From CAIOSQ01 sp964434345 (GTDB lineage: Bacteria; Pseudomonadota; Alphaproteobacteria; CACIAM-22H2): a stretch of 64,000 nucleotides of DNA. Under the pieces are notes generated by a model. It was not told where the DNA came from, made no database searches, and saw nothing but the letters and a program-made list of their open reading frames with translations. The stretch's first letter is position 1; each line of letters begins with the position of its first letter. Positions 8,608 to 17,488 of this stretch are shown in pieces. The translations under genes and the position numbers were made by a program. The stretch lies in assembly GCA_964434345.1 (NCBI GenBank), contig CAYSUY010000003.1, forward strand, positions 3,088-67,087. The letters run 5' to 3'.

Positions 8608-9132
8608 GTGAACGGCCGCGTCTTCGCGCTCGCCCTGGCTATGGTTGCCCTGCCATGGAGCGGTGCGAAGGCGCGCGCCGAGACCGCGCGGATCTGCGGG
8701 AACCAGGTCGACTTTCCCGGGCCGATTCGCCATTTCCGCCTTGACGAGTCGGATCCGTTCGGCGCCGGCGGCGTCGTAACCGGCGCGTTGCAGCAGGACA
8801 GCGACAAACTCCTTCTGCGCTTCAATTGTTGGCGCCTCGCGACACCGCGCACCGCGTTTCCGGACGAGCGGCCCACTATCGAACGCCTGTTCCGCCATAC
8901 GCGCGCGCTCGGCGTGTTCAACCAGAGCTACGTCTACCTACCCGGTCAGGACCGGCTTTTCGTGCGCGTCAGCGGCGAACGCACGATCAATGGCAATGTC
9001 TACGAGGTACGATTCGAGTTTCACCTGCTCCGCGATCGTACCCTGGGTGCGATCGTCAGCCATAAACGCGATTCCCGCGCCGCTCGGCAGCAGGCCGATG
9101 CCTTCGTCGACGGCCTGCGGTCGCTGCGGTAG
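8608..9132 (+). CDS. Secreted hypothetical protein
   Basis: The 174-residue product has a clear Sec signal peptide (about residues 1-24, cleavage near ARAET). The GTG start lies four bases after the previous stop. The mature part is predicted beta-rich and contains two Cys (ARICGN and RFNCWR) that could form a disulfide. I recognise no domain. Periplasmic location fits the downstream periplasmic cytochromes. Confidence 0.65.
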   Translation: MNGRVFALALAMVALPWSGAKARAETARICGNQVDFPGPIRHFRLDESDPFGAGGVVTGALQQDSDKLLLRFNCWRLATPRTAFPDERPTIERLFRHTRALGVFNQSYVYLPGQDRLFVRVSGERTINGNVYEVRFEFHLLRDRTLGAIVSHKRDSRAARQQADAFVDGLRSLR

Positions 9133-9146
9133 CGGAGCCGATCTGC

Positions 9147-9794
9147 ATGCGCAATCTGGTCTGTCCCGAATGCGCCGCCGCGGTGCCGCTTCCGTCGGGG
9201 CTCGGGATCCCGGCCGCGGGACGCTTGGTGTCGTGCGGACGTTGCAGCACGATCTGGCGCGTCCTCCCGCATGAGGCGCCGGCCGAGCCGCCGGCGCAAC
9301 CTACAACGACTGCCGAACCCACCGGCGCGACGACAGCGAAGACCGGCGCGACGCGCGGGCGTGGCCGTGGGCGCAAGATCGCGCTGGCTGCGATCCTGGG
9401 GATCGGCGCGACCAGCTTGCTCGTTGGTCTGGCGTTCCTCGCCCGCCACCATCTCGCCGTCTGGATGCCCGCGAGCCGCGCCGTCTTTCTGGCCGTCGGT
9501 GCGTCCGTGAAGCCATCGGTCATCGAAGCCGGCATCGTCGGCTGGCGACCGGGGCGCGACGGAACGCTTCTGGTCGGATACCGGGTGGCCAATCCCACGG
9601 CCATGTCTCAGGCCATGCCGGAGATCTGCGTCGAGGGGCGCGGCGAAGACGGCGAGACGTCGTTCCGGCGATGCTTCGCGCCCGATGTCGACAAGCTGGC
9701 CCCGGATGCGGCACGCGATGCGGAGTTCCTCGTCCTCGACATCCATGGCGCGGTAACGGTCGTGGAACTGCGCACGGCACCACCGCCGCGCTGA
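9147..9794 (+). CDS. Zinc-ribbon membrane protein
   Basis: The 215-residue product begins with a CxxC...CxxC zinc ribbon (C6, C9, C30, C33; CPEC and CGRC) of the MJ0042 type found in many alphaproteobacterial membrane proteins. A Pro/Thr/Ala-rich linker with an Arg-Gly run (about 70-77) follows, then one membrane helix (about 78-98). An outside domain follows with a DUF3426-like beta pattern (GTLLVGYRVANPTAMSQ), containing C-V-E and F-R-R-C. Role unknown. Gene neighbours are spaced by 14 and 3 bases. Confidence 0.7.
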   Translation: MRNLVCPECAAAVPLPSGLGIPAAGRLVSCGRCSTIWRVLPHEAPAEPPAQPTTTAEPTGATTAKTGATRGRGRGRKIALAAILGIGATSLLVGLAFLARHHLAVWMPASRAVFLAVGASVKPSVIEAGIVGWRPGRDGTLLVGYRVANPTAMSQAMPEICVEGRGEDGETSFRRCFAPDVDKLAPDAARDAEFLVLDIHGAVTVVELRTAPPPR

Positions 9795-9797
9795 CCG

Positions 9798-10472
9798 GTG
9801 CGTCGATCCGTGACGGACCAATCGTTGCCCGCAGCCGGGCAGAGCGTGACCGATATCGAAACCATGACGTTCGTTTCCAACGCGCCCGGGATGCAACAGG
9901 ATTTTCCGCCGATGCGGGACGGCCGCGAGATCCTGATCGCCACTCGAGGCCTGCCCGAGCTCGAAGCTCTGCTCGCATGCTTGAGCGCGCGCGTCGACGC
10001 ACGCATCCTCAGACCGGACGCGGATCCGCAGACGGCGATCGGCGCGGCGCTTGCGGAACGCGATCTCCGCGCGCTCCATCTCGTCGGGTTCGGCGCACCT
10101 GGCATAATCGCGATCGCGGCGGGTGCGGTGATCGACGTGATGGCGGTCCGGCGCCTATGCCCCGCGGCCTCGCCGCAAGTCGAGGTCAATCTCTGGTCGA
10201 GCTTCACCGGTGCCGGAGGGCGTGGACGGCATTTCGTGCAGACCTTCGCCGAGAGCGCGCAGGTTCGCGTGCTTGCGAGCGATGGGCTGGTGGGCGGACC
10301 CGAGCGCGGCGCGAGTTGGGATCTCCCGATCGCCGCCCGGCCACGCGGGCTCGCACCATTTGTCCGCCCGGGGCGCGACGTGGTGCGGTTGCCTGACGTT
10401 GTCCACGACGTTGGCGGATTGGAACCGGAACGGACCCGATGGCACGGGAATCGCGCGCGCACCGAAGGCTAG
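9798..10472 (+). CDS. Degenerate DUF4347-like protein
   Basis: The 224-residue product has a GTG start three bases after the previous stop. Residues about 45-182 follow the order of a DUF4347 domain: a strand with REILIATRGL, LHLVGFGAPGIIAI in place of the usual 'IHIISHGSPG', NLWSSFTGAGGRG in place of the usual 'YGCNVAAGE.G', FVQTFAESAQVRVLAS, and GGPERGASWDLPIA near the end. The usual His and Cys of those two motifs are replaced (Phe and Ser), so any caspase-like dyad would be lost. DUF4347 normally sits at the N-terminus of giant adhesins; here it stands alone. The homology is my reading of the pattern. Confidence 0.55.
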   Translation: MRRSVTDQSLPAAGQSVTDIETMTFVSNAPGMQQDFPPMRDGREILIATRGLPELEALLACLSARVDARILRPDADPQTAIGAALAERDLRALHLVGFGAPGIIAIAAGAVIDVMAVRRLCPAASPQVEVNLWSSFTGAGGRGRHFVQTFAESAQVRVLASDGLVGGPERGASWDLPIAARPRGLAPFVRPGRDVVRLPDVVHDVGGLEPERTRWHGNRARTEG

Positions 10473-10535
10473 GCTACGCACGAGACAGGGGTGCTCGCGT
10501 CACGCCGCCAGCGGACGCAGACCGGGGGGATATCC

Positions 10536-11492
10536 ATGCTTTGGAGCGGATTCGTGCGGACATGGGTGGTGGTTCTGGCCATCGCGGCTTGCGGGGTAGT
10601 GGCGGACAACTCACACGCGCAACCGCACATGGTCGGGCCTCAGAAATGCGTCGATTGCCACAAGGCGGAGAACGCAGTGTGGGAAGGCTCCAAGCACGCG
10701 ACGTCCTTCAAGGACATCCATCGCAAGCCTGAGGTGAAGGACATCATCGCGGCTGCCGGTGGAAACACGAACATGCGCCGCAACGAGGTCTGCACGGCCT
10801 GCCATTTCTCGAACACGAAGGCCAACGCCACGGCAGCGGCGACTGCGTCGGCTGGTCCTTCCTGTGAGAGCTGCCACGGCAACGCCTCGGAGTGGATAAA
10901 CATCCATAACGACTACGGCGGCGCGGGCGCGAAGCGGGAGACCGAGACGGCCGCCCACAAGGCGGAACGCATCCGCAAATCGGCCGCGGCAGGGATGATC
11001 TGGCCGTCCAATCTCTACGATGTCGCCGAGAACTGCCTGAGTTGCCACGGCCTGGGTCGAGCCGATGTTCCGGCCGACACGATCGCCAAGATGGTCGCCG
11101 CCGGCCATCCGGCGGGTTCGAACTTCGAACTTGTGCGCTACTCGCAGGGCACCGTGCGTCACCGCTTCTATCCGCCCGACGTGACCAAGAACGCCCAGAT
11201 GACGCCCGCCGAATTGTCGCGGGTATTCTTGACCGGCCATGCCGCTGCGCTGGTACAGACCTCCGCCGCGACGGGGAAATCGTCCGATCCGAAGCTTCAG
11301 AAGACTCTGGACGACATTAAAGCCGCGGCACGGGCCGCGATCGATTCGGTCAAGGGGCAGGTTCCCGAGGCCGCCGCGCTGCTTGCCAGACCGAGCGAGG
11401 AGAACGCAAAGAAATTCGTGGCCGCACTGGCCGCGAAGGACCTGAGCACGCAGGTCGGGTCGAGGCTGCCGGCACCCTCGACCTACAAGTGA
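10536..11492 (+). CDS. Periplasmic tetraheme cytochrome c
   Basis: The 318-residue product starts at the ATG after a strong GGGGGGA ribosome-binding site; an upstream in-frame start would add 15 residues. A Sec signal ends near HAQPH (about residue 29). Four CxxCH heme sites are visible: C38-H42 (CVDCH), C86-H90 (CTACH), C110-H114 (CESCH) and C167-H171 (CLSCH). The layout resembles cytochrome c554-type electron carriers. The C-terminal 140 residues have no heme motif and are helical. It is encoded four bases before the CNB-ferredoxin gene, suggesting a partner in the same chain. Confidence 0.88.
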   Translation: MLWSGFVRTWVVVLAIAACGVVADNSHAQPHMVGPQKCVDCHKAENAVWEGSKHATSFKDIHRKPEVKDIIAAAGGNTNMRRNEVCTACHFSNTKANATAAATASAGPSCESCHGNASEWINIHNDYGGAGAKRETETAAHKAERIRKSAAAGMIWPSNLYDVAENCLSCHGLGRADVPADTIAKMVAAGHPAGSNFELVRYSQGTVRHRFYPPDVTKNAQMTPAELSRVFLTGHAAALVQTSAATGKSSDPKLQKTLDDIKAAARAAIDSVKGQVPEAAALLARPSEENAKKFVAALAAKDLSTQVGSRLPAPSTYK

Positions 11493-11496
11493 CATC

Positions 11497-13182
11497 GTGA
11501 CCGTCGCAGGGATACAGGCGGGCGCGCCGACGACGGTTGTCGGCCGTCTCGCCCGCTGGGAGGTTCCTTTCGGGGCGGACATGTCCGACGCGGACGTCGA
11601 TGCGCTGCTGGAACGTCCCGAGATAGCAGACATCAAGGCGGGAAATTTTCCACCCGGCGTTCCGCTGCGTGGCATCCTGCGCAACGACGCGCGCATCGTT
11701 ACACTGGCTCCCGGTGCGATCGCAGTGCGCGAAGGCGATTACGGCAATTCAGCGTTCCTTGTGCTCGATGGAACATTGCGGGTCGTGCTGCCACCAGGCC
11801 TGCCGCACGAAGCCTTGGGCCGGCAGGCGCCGGAACGCCGCGGACTGCTTGCGACCATCGCACACGCGCTGCGCCGGCCCAGGTTCCCGGAGGCGCGTGA
11901 CATCGCGGGACGCGCGGGACGCCTTCGTCCGGGACACGCATCGCGATCGTATATGTTTTTGCAGGACATTCCCCGTGTGCTCGACGAGCATCGCAGCGTC
12001 ACGCTCGTGGCGGGCGACATTTTCGGCGAGCTTGCCGCGCTGGGCCGCGTTCCTCGCTCGGCGACCGTCTTCGCCGAGACAGAGGCGCGGTTGCTTGAGA
12101 TACGCTGGCAGGGCCTGCGCGAATTGCGACGCTTCGATCCAGGCTGGAAACGACGGATCGACGAAAACTACAGACGCAACGCGCTCCTCAACCATCTCCA
12201 GGCGCATCCGGTATTCGCGACCCTCGCACCAGATGTGCTTGCATCGGTCTCCACGCGGGTAAAGCTAAAGAGCTTCGGAAATTCAGAATGGCATGTCGCG
12301 CACAAACGCGCGAAGACAAACGGCGGTAACACCGACGAGGAACCGATCATCGTCGCGGAGGGTAGCCGCCCTGACGGGATCTATCTGATACGATCAGGCT
12401 TCGCGAGGCTTTCGACGCGGGTCGGCGGCGGACGGCGGACGATCACCTATCTCGGTGTAGGAGATCAGTTCGGTCTCGCCGAGACCTACGCCGCGTGGAA
12501 GACTGGCGGCGAGGTCAGGCTATCCCAGACGCTGAGTGCGATCAGCTCCGTGGACATCCTGCGCGTTCCCGCGCATGTGCTCGAGAAGCACGTCTTTCCG
12601 ACGCTGCGCGACGTACCCGCGCCGTTCACGACCGAGCGTCGAATCGAGGAAGATGGGTTTGTCGACTGGATGGTCGACGAGCGCTGGGTCAACGGCACTC
12701 AGACGATGCTGATCGACCTGGACCGTTGCGTGCGCTGCGACGACTGCGTACGCGCCTGCGCGGCAACTCATGATGGAAATCCGCGCTTCCTCAGGCATGG
12801 GCCCGTCTCCGACCATTGGATGGTCGCGAACGCCTGCATGCACTGCCAGGATCCGGTCTGCATGATCGGCTGCCCGACGGGCGCCATCCATCGGCACGAG
12901 CAGGCCGGCGTCGTGGTCATCAACGACGATACATGCATCGGATGCGGGACCTGCGCGGCGTCGTGCCCGTACGACAACATACGCCTCGTCGAGATTTCCG
13001 ACCTGTCCGGCGCGCCGGTCGTCGACGAGACGGGCAAGCCGGTTCGCAAGGCGACGAAGTGCGATTTGTGCGTCGGCCAGCCCGGCGGTCCGGCCTGCGT
13101 ACGCGCCTGTCCACAGGATGCGCTGCGCCGCACGGGAGGCGAGGCACTTTTGAGACATGGCATGAAAGGCGGTCCGGTATGA
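11497..13182 (+). CDS. Fusion of two cyclic-nucleotide-binding domains with a four-cluster ferredoxin
   Basis: The 561-residue product starts at GTG. CNB domain 1 (about 62-205) has a canonical phosphate-binding cassette (IFGELAALGRVPRSATVFA) but also a roughly 60-residue basic insertion (about 100-165). CNB domain 2 (about 240-370) is degenerate at the cassette (QFGLAETYAAW). Residues about 405-545 hold 16 Cys in the order C411/414/417/421, C447/450/455/459, C480/483/486/490, C522/525/534/538, as in the [4Fe-4S] subunits of DMSO-reductase/NrfC type. No signal peptide or membrane helix is seen, so it is probably cytoplasmic. The inferred role is an electron carrier gated by a nucleotide or other effector, feeding the membrane protein whose start overlaps its stop. 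Confidence 0.88.
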   Translation: MTVAGIQAGAPTTVVGRLARWEVPFGADMSDADVDALLERPEIADIKAGNFPPGVPLRGILRNDARIVTLAPGAIAVREGDYGNSAFLVLDGTLRVVLPPGLPHEALGRQAPERRGLLATIAHALRRPRFPEARDIAGRAGRLRPGHASRSYMFLQDIPRVLDEHRSVTLVAGDIFGELAALGRVPRSATVFAETEARLLEIRWQGLRELRRFDPGWKRRIDENYRRNALLNHLQAHPVFATLAPDVLASVSTRVKLKSFGNSEWHVAHKRAKTNGGNTDEEPIIVAEGSRPDGIYLIRSGFARLSTRVGGGRRTITYLGVGDQFGLAETYAAWKTGGEVRLSQTLSAISSVDILRVPAHVLEKHVFPTLRDVPAPFTTERRIEEDGFVDWMVDERWVNGTQTMLIDLDRCVRCDDCVRACAATHDGNPRFLRHGPVSDHWMVANACMHCQDPVCMIGCPTGAIHRHEQAGVVVINDDTCIGCGTCAASCPYDNIRLVEISDLSGAPVVDETGKPVRKATKCDLCVGQPGGPACVRACPQDALRRTGGEALLRHGMKGGPV

Positions 13183-13994
13183 GGGCGATCTCGCGCCCTG
13201 CAATCGGCATTTGGATCGTTGCGGCGATCGGCATTGCGGCGATCGCGATGTTGCGGACATCATCCCTTGGTCGCGCCTTTGATCCCGATTTCGCTACAGG
13301 CTGGATCCTGCTCGCGATCATCATCGCCCTCGCACTCTACGGCGTGCGCAAGAAGATCCCGATGCTGCCGCTCGGGCGCGCGTCTGTCTGGCTGTCCCTG
13401 CACGTGGTCGGCGGAGCCGTCGCCATCGCCGCCTATGCGATCCATGTCGGGACGCTTTGGCCGGCCGGCGCAGCCGACCGCGCCCTCGCGCTCGGCTTTG
13501 CGCTCGTAATTCTCTCCGGCGTCGCTGGACACCTCCTGCAGGCTGTCCTACCGACCCGACTGGCTCGCAGTGGCCCCGAACTTCTGTATGAGAGGATTCC
13601 CGCCGAGATCGCGCGCCTGCGCGACGCGGCCGCGGAAACGATACTTGGTACCGCAGCCGTCGCGGGACATACGACCCTGAGCGATTTCTATGCCCAGACG
13701 CTGGCCTGGTATTTCGAGCGTCCACGTTTCGCGGTCGACCATATCGTCGGCGGACAGGCCGCCGCCACCTGGGAGCGTCTCAAGCTCGGCGCAATCGAAC
13801 GGCTTCTGACAGACGAGGAGCGCCCAAACCTCGCGGCGCTCGCCGCGATCTGCGCACGCAAGCGGGCTGTCGATGCGCAATATGCCCTGCAAAGCCTGCT
13901 GCGCGCCTGGACCTTCGTCCACGTTCCCGCGGCTAGCGCCTTTCTTGTGATGGCGCTTTGGCACAGCGTCCTCGTCCACGTCTACGCAGGCTGA
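13179..13994 (+). CDS. Cytochrome b-like integral membrane protein
   Basis: The 271-residue product has five probable membrane helices (about 8-25, 41-57, 69-90, 104-122, 244-268). His residues lie in or next to the helices: H75 and H89 in the third, H118 in the fourth, and H248, H262 and H267 in the last. This pattern suits two b-type hemes as in cytochrome b561/NapC-partner proteins. A roughly 120-residue soluble insert lies between helices four and five. The start overlaps the CNB-ferredoxin stop (ATGA), so the pair probably forms a ferredoxin-membrane module passing electrons to or from the quinone pool or periplasm. Heme binding is inferred. Confidence 0.72.
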   Translation: MRAISRPAIGIWIVAAIGIAAIAMLRTSSLGRAFDPDFATGWILLAIIIALALYGVRKKIPMLPLGRASVWLSLHVVGGAVAIAAYAIHVGTLWPAGAADRALALGFALVILSGVAGHLLQAVLPTRLARSGPELLYERIPAEIARLRDAAAETILGTAAVAGHTTLSDFYAQTLAWYFERPRFAVDHIVGGQAAATWERLKLGAIERLLTDEERPNLAALAAICARKRAVDAQYALQSLLRAWTFVHVPAASAFLVMALWHSVLVHVYAG

Positions 13995-13996
13995 GC

Positions 13997-15697
13997 ATGA
14001 CGCGCGACGATTTCCGACACGACCGCAGCCGCTACGAGCGGCCTTCGCTCGGCTGGCGCTGTGGCCGAGCGACCGGTTGGGGGCGGCCTTGCGTATCGGG
14101 GCCAGGGCCCGACGGAACCTGCCCTCACCGCGACTCCCCCTGCGCGCCGCGGCGGATGCACGCCCAACTGCGCGGACGCATCGCGCTCGTCGCTGCGGCG
14201 CTTGTCGCCGCGCTGATCGTACTTCTGGCAGGCGACGCCGCGCGCCTCGTGGGTCTGCCATCGTCGCTCGATGCCGGACCGCTCTCTGCGGCGCACGCAG
14301 TCTTTATCGGCGAGGAGGGTTGTGCCTCCTGCCATTCCGCCCATGGCCGTGGCGCCGCCGGTTGGCTGACGGCGGCACTCGGCGCCGTGCGCCCCGGGTC
14401 GGCGCATGCGATCGATGGCGCGTGCACGTCCTGCCATGGCTTCGGTGGTCATGAAACCCTCCCGCATAATGCGACCTTCGAGACCCGTGCCGAACTGCAA
14501 CCGACCAGTTGTGTCGGTTGCCATACAGAGCATCGTGGCGAGTCTCGCATGGCCGAGCGCGTGGCCGACGCGCAGTGCAAGTCCTGCCACTCCGGACAGG
14601 TTCATGGCTTTTCCGTCGACCATCCCGCTTTTCCTCCCGAGTATCCATCCAAGCCCACCGGGTCGAAGATGTTCGACCATGCGTCACACCTGACGAAGCA
14701 TTTCGTCGACCCGCGAAACGCGCAACTCGTGCCGAAGGGCGCGTGCATGGGCTGCCATGCGTCCGAGCCACGTAGTGGCGATATCCGCATAGCCGGCTAC
14801 GACGCGGCATGCGCCGGCTGCCACGATCAGGGGATCGCCCGACGCGAGCTTCTGCTCATGCGCTGGCCGGAGCTCGAGCCGGCGCCAGCGCAGGAAACTG
14901 CCGGGGTCTGTGGCACTGGCGGGGGTGACGCGGGCAGTGACCCGGTCTCGCTTGATCCACCCAACGCGCTTCTCGCGCTGCTGCTCGGATCGTCGGCCGA
15001 CGACCCCGCAACCTACGGCGAGCCACTGCGCACGCTCGCCAGAGCCATGGTTGCCGAGGGCTCCACACCAATCGTGGCCCTGGCAGGCAAGCGCCTGGAG
15101 GGCGATCCGGCTGCTCTTTTACGCGGTCTCGCAGGCGAAACGGCGCGCCTCGCGGCCTGCGCCTGGACCGCCAACCGGGAATACGAGGCGTCCAGCGCCT
15201 CCGGCCCCGGATGGCGCGCCGAGGCACTCGAAATACGCTACGCGGCGCCAGGCCATGGAGATCCGGTGATCCGGGTCTGGCTTGACGCGTTCGCCAGGAC
15301 GGCAAGGCCGCAGGACGCGGAAGACGCCGAGCGCTTCGAGGCCGCACGCGCCGAGATCCTCGGTGCCGACGGCCCCGGCCAATGTCTCAAATGTCACGCG
15401 TCGACTGGGCCCGAGGAAGGGCCACGCCGCATCTCATGGTCCCGACCGGCCGCGCCGCACGATCGGTTGAACCGGTTCGATCACCGCCCGCATGTGACCG
15501 CGCTCGGCGGCGAGAGCTCCTGCACGTCCTGCCATAAGCCGCTAGCGACCAGGACTGGCACGGGCCTCGCCTCGATCGCGCGGGAATCCTGCGCCGACTG
15601 CCATCGCGCGGGACTTGCAGGCGACAACTGCCTTACCTGCCACGCGTATCACCAAAATCACGCTCTGAAGCCACGGATGGCAAAAGATGCAGACTGA
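13997..15697 (+). CDS. Decaheme cytochrome c, 6+4 arrangement
   Basis: From ATG 13997 the product is 566 residues; ATG 14156 (MHAQLRGRIALVAAALV) would drop 53 Cys/Arg-rich residues and put the signal anchor right at the N-terminus, and is a serious alternative. Ten CxxCH sites: six at about 109, 143, 172, 194, 250 and 272, then a gap of about 185 residues without heme, then four at about 463, 509, 532 and 545. FDHASH and FDHRPH motifs supply likely distal His ligands. Probably a periplasmic electron wire. It overlaps the next gene by 11 bases. Confidence 0.87.
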   Translation: MTRDDFRHDRSRYERPSLGWRCGRATGWGRPCVSGPGPDGTCPHRDSPCAPRRMHAQLRGRIALVAAALVAALIVLLAGDAARLVGLPSSLDAGPLSAAHAVFIGEEGCASCHSAHGRGAAGWLTAALGAVRPGSAHAIDGACTSCHGFGGHETLPHNATFETRAELQPTSCVGCHTEHRGESRMAERVADAQCKSCHSGQVHGFSVDHPAFPPEYPSKPTGSKMFDHASHLTKHFVDPRNAQLVPKGACMGCHASEPRSGDIRIAGYDAACAGCHDQGIARRELLLMRWPELEPAPAQETAGVCGTGGGDAGSDPVSLDPPNALLALLLGSSADDPATYGEPLRTLARAMVAEGSTPIVALAGKRLEGDPAALLRGLAGETARLAACAWTANREYEASSASGPGWRAEALEIRYAAPGHGDPVIRVWLDAFARTARPQDAEDAERFEAARAEILGADGPGQCLKCHASTGPEEGPRRISWSRPAAPHDRLNRFDHRPHVTALGGESSCTSCHKPLATRTGTGLASIARESCADCHRAGLAGDNCLTCHAYHQNHALKPRMAKDAD

Positions 15698-17468
15698 CCT
15701 GATCGCAGCACCCTGTCGCCGCGGTTCGAGCCTGATCGCAGCGGTCCTTTTCGTCATCGCAGTTGCCTTCGCGCTGGCGTTGGTACCCGTGCCATCGCTA
15801 GTGGCGCGAGCGGCCGAGACCGATCCACATGCAGACCTGCTCGCTGAAACTTCGTACCCCACAGCGGCGCAATGCGGCTCGTGCCATGGGCAGATATTTT
15901 CCGAATGGGCGTCCTCGAACCACGCCTACGCTTCGATCTCGCCGATGTTCCACAAGTTCGAGCAGGCCATCAACGATCTGTCCTCCGGCACGATTCGGGG
16001 CTTCTGCGTGCGCTGCCATCAGCAGGTCGGCACACAGCGTGGCGAAGAGCGGTGGTTGCCGCTCTGGGAACGCAGCGCGGTCGCGCGCGAGGGCGTAACC
16101 TGCATCACCTGCCACCGCATCTCCGAACAATACGCCAAGACCAACGGTGAACGCAGCATTGTCCCCGGCGACATCCATACACCTGTGACTGGCGCCGGCG
16201 ATGGCGAGAAACTGGGTGAGGTTATCGCGCAGAAAGACAGCTACCGCGTATCGACAGGGCCGACGGAACGGGGCAACAAGATCCATCTCGGCGTTTTCAA
16301 GCTCGATCAGATCTCCAAGTCCGAGTTCTGCGTGTCGTGTCACCAGGTCGCCGTCCATCCGGGCATCAAGCTCGAGGTCGTGTGGGACCAGTATCGCGCA
16401 TCGCCAGCGCTTGCCGAAGGCGTGAGCTGTCAGGATTGCCACATGGGCAAGGTGCCTGGCGTGGCGAGCGGCTATGAAACCGCTCCCAGCGCCGTGGTCA
16501 ACGGCAAGCCCGTCAACCCCGGCCGCAAACACAGCAACCACGCGTTCTACGGCCCAGGCTATCCGATCGCCCATCCGGGCATCTTCCCGATCAACCCCAA
16601 GGCAGCGAAGTTCGACATCCGCGACTGGCTCAAGTTCGACCACCGCGCCGGCTGGGGAACCCAGGAGTTCGAGGACAAGGTGGAGTCGGGGCAGATCCGG
16701 GCCGAGTTTCCCGAGCCCTGGACGGATCGCATCGACCGCGAGGAAGCTCGCGAGATCGTCGACGAGAACCATGAACGTCTCGAAGAGAAACGCGAGCTGC
16801 GCCGCAAGGTCATGGAGAACGGGTCGCGGCTCGATGGGCCATTCTTCGCCGCACCGCCGCGTGCCGGCCAGAAGCTCGCCTTCACCTATCGCATCACAAA
16901 CACCAACAACGGCCACAACCTGCCCTCAGGTTCGCTCGGCGCCCAGCCCGAAATCTGGCTCAACGTCGCGCTCATCGGACCTGACGGACGCACCGTGTGG
17001 GAGAGCGGATACGTCGACTCGCATGGCGACATGGCGGATCTCCACTCGCTGGACGTGTTGGCCGGGCGTATCCCCCGTGACACGCAGCTCGTCAATCTCC
17101 AGACCAAGTTTTTGACGCAGAACGTCAAGGGGACGGACCGAGAGATGTATCTGCCGATCAATTTCGACGTCGACCAGCTGCCCTTCATCCGGCCTGCAAG
17201 CGTCCCCACGACCGTCCTCAACCATCCACCGGGTATCCGCATGGAAGCCCGAAGCATCCCGCCACTCGGCACGCGCGACGCCACCTACGAAATCCCGGCC
17301 TCGCTGATGACGCAGCCCGGAAAGTACCGGCTGGCCGTCCGTATGCGCAGCCGCGCCGAACCCATCTATTTCATGAAATTCGTCAAGGCGACGCAAGAAA
17401 TGGAGCAGTCCATGAACGAATGGATGCTCGACATCCACCCCTACAGCGTCGCTTTCGACGTCCGCTGA
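15687..17468 (+). CDS. Pentaheme cytochrome c with heme-free C-terminal half
   Basis: The 593-residue product has an N-terminal hydrophobic signal (about 16-42, ending VARAAE). Five CxxCH motifs start at C63, C107, C139, C215 and C248, all in the first half, with the c554-family opening YPTAAQCGSCHGQIFSEWASSNHA. From about residue 370 onward there is no heme, and the sequence looks like a beta-sandwich (KLAFTYRITNTNNGHNLPSG). The start lies inside the decaheme gene, so the two are coupled. It is probably periplasmic or outer-membrane attached, next to the porin. Substrate unknown. Confidence 0.87.
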   Translation: MQTDLIAAPCRRGSSLIAAVLFVIAVAFALALVPVPSLVARAAETDPHADLLAETSYPTAAQCGSCHGQIFSEWASSNHAYASISPMFHKFEQAINDLSSGTIRGFCVRCHQQVGTQRGEERWLPLWERSAVAREGVTCITCHRISEQYAKTNGERSIVPGDIHTPVTGAGDGEKLGEVIAQKDSYRVSTGPTERGNKIHLGVFKLDQISKSEFCVSCHQVAVHPGIKLEVVWDQYRASPALAEGVSCQDCHMGKVPGVASGYETAPSAVVNGKPVNPGRKHSNHAFYGPGYPIAHPGIFPINPKAAKFDIRDWLKFDHRAGWGTQEFEDKVESGQIRAEFPEPWTDRIDREEAREIVDENHERLEEKRELRRKVMENGSRLDGPFFAAPPRAGQKLAFTYRITNTNNGHNLPSGSLGAQPEIWLNVALIGPDGRTVWESGYVDSHGDMADLHSLDVLAGRIPRDTQLVNLQTKFLTQNVKGTDREMYLPINFDVDQLPFIRPASVPTTVLNHPPGIRMEARSIPPLGTRDATYEIPASLMTQPGKYRLAVRMRSRAEPIYFMKFVKATQEMEQSMNEWMLDIHPYSVAFDVR

Positions 17469-17488
17469 AACGACCCGGAGGCAAAACG

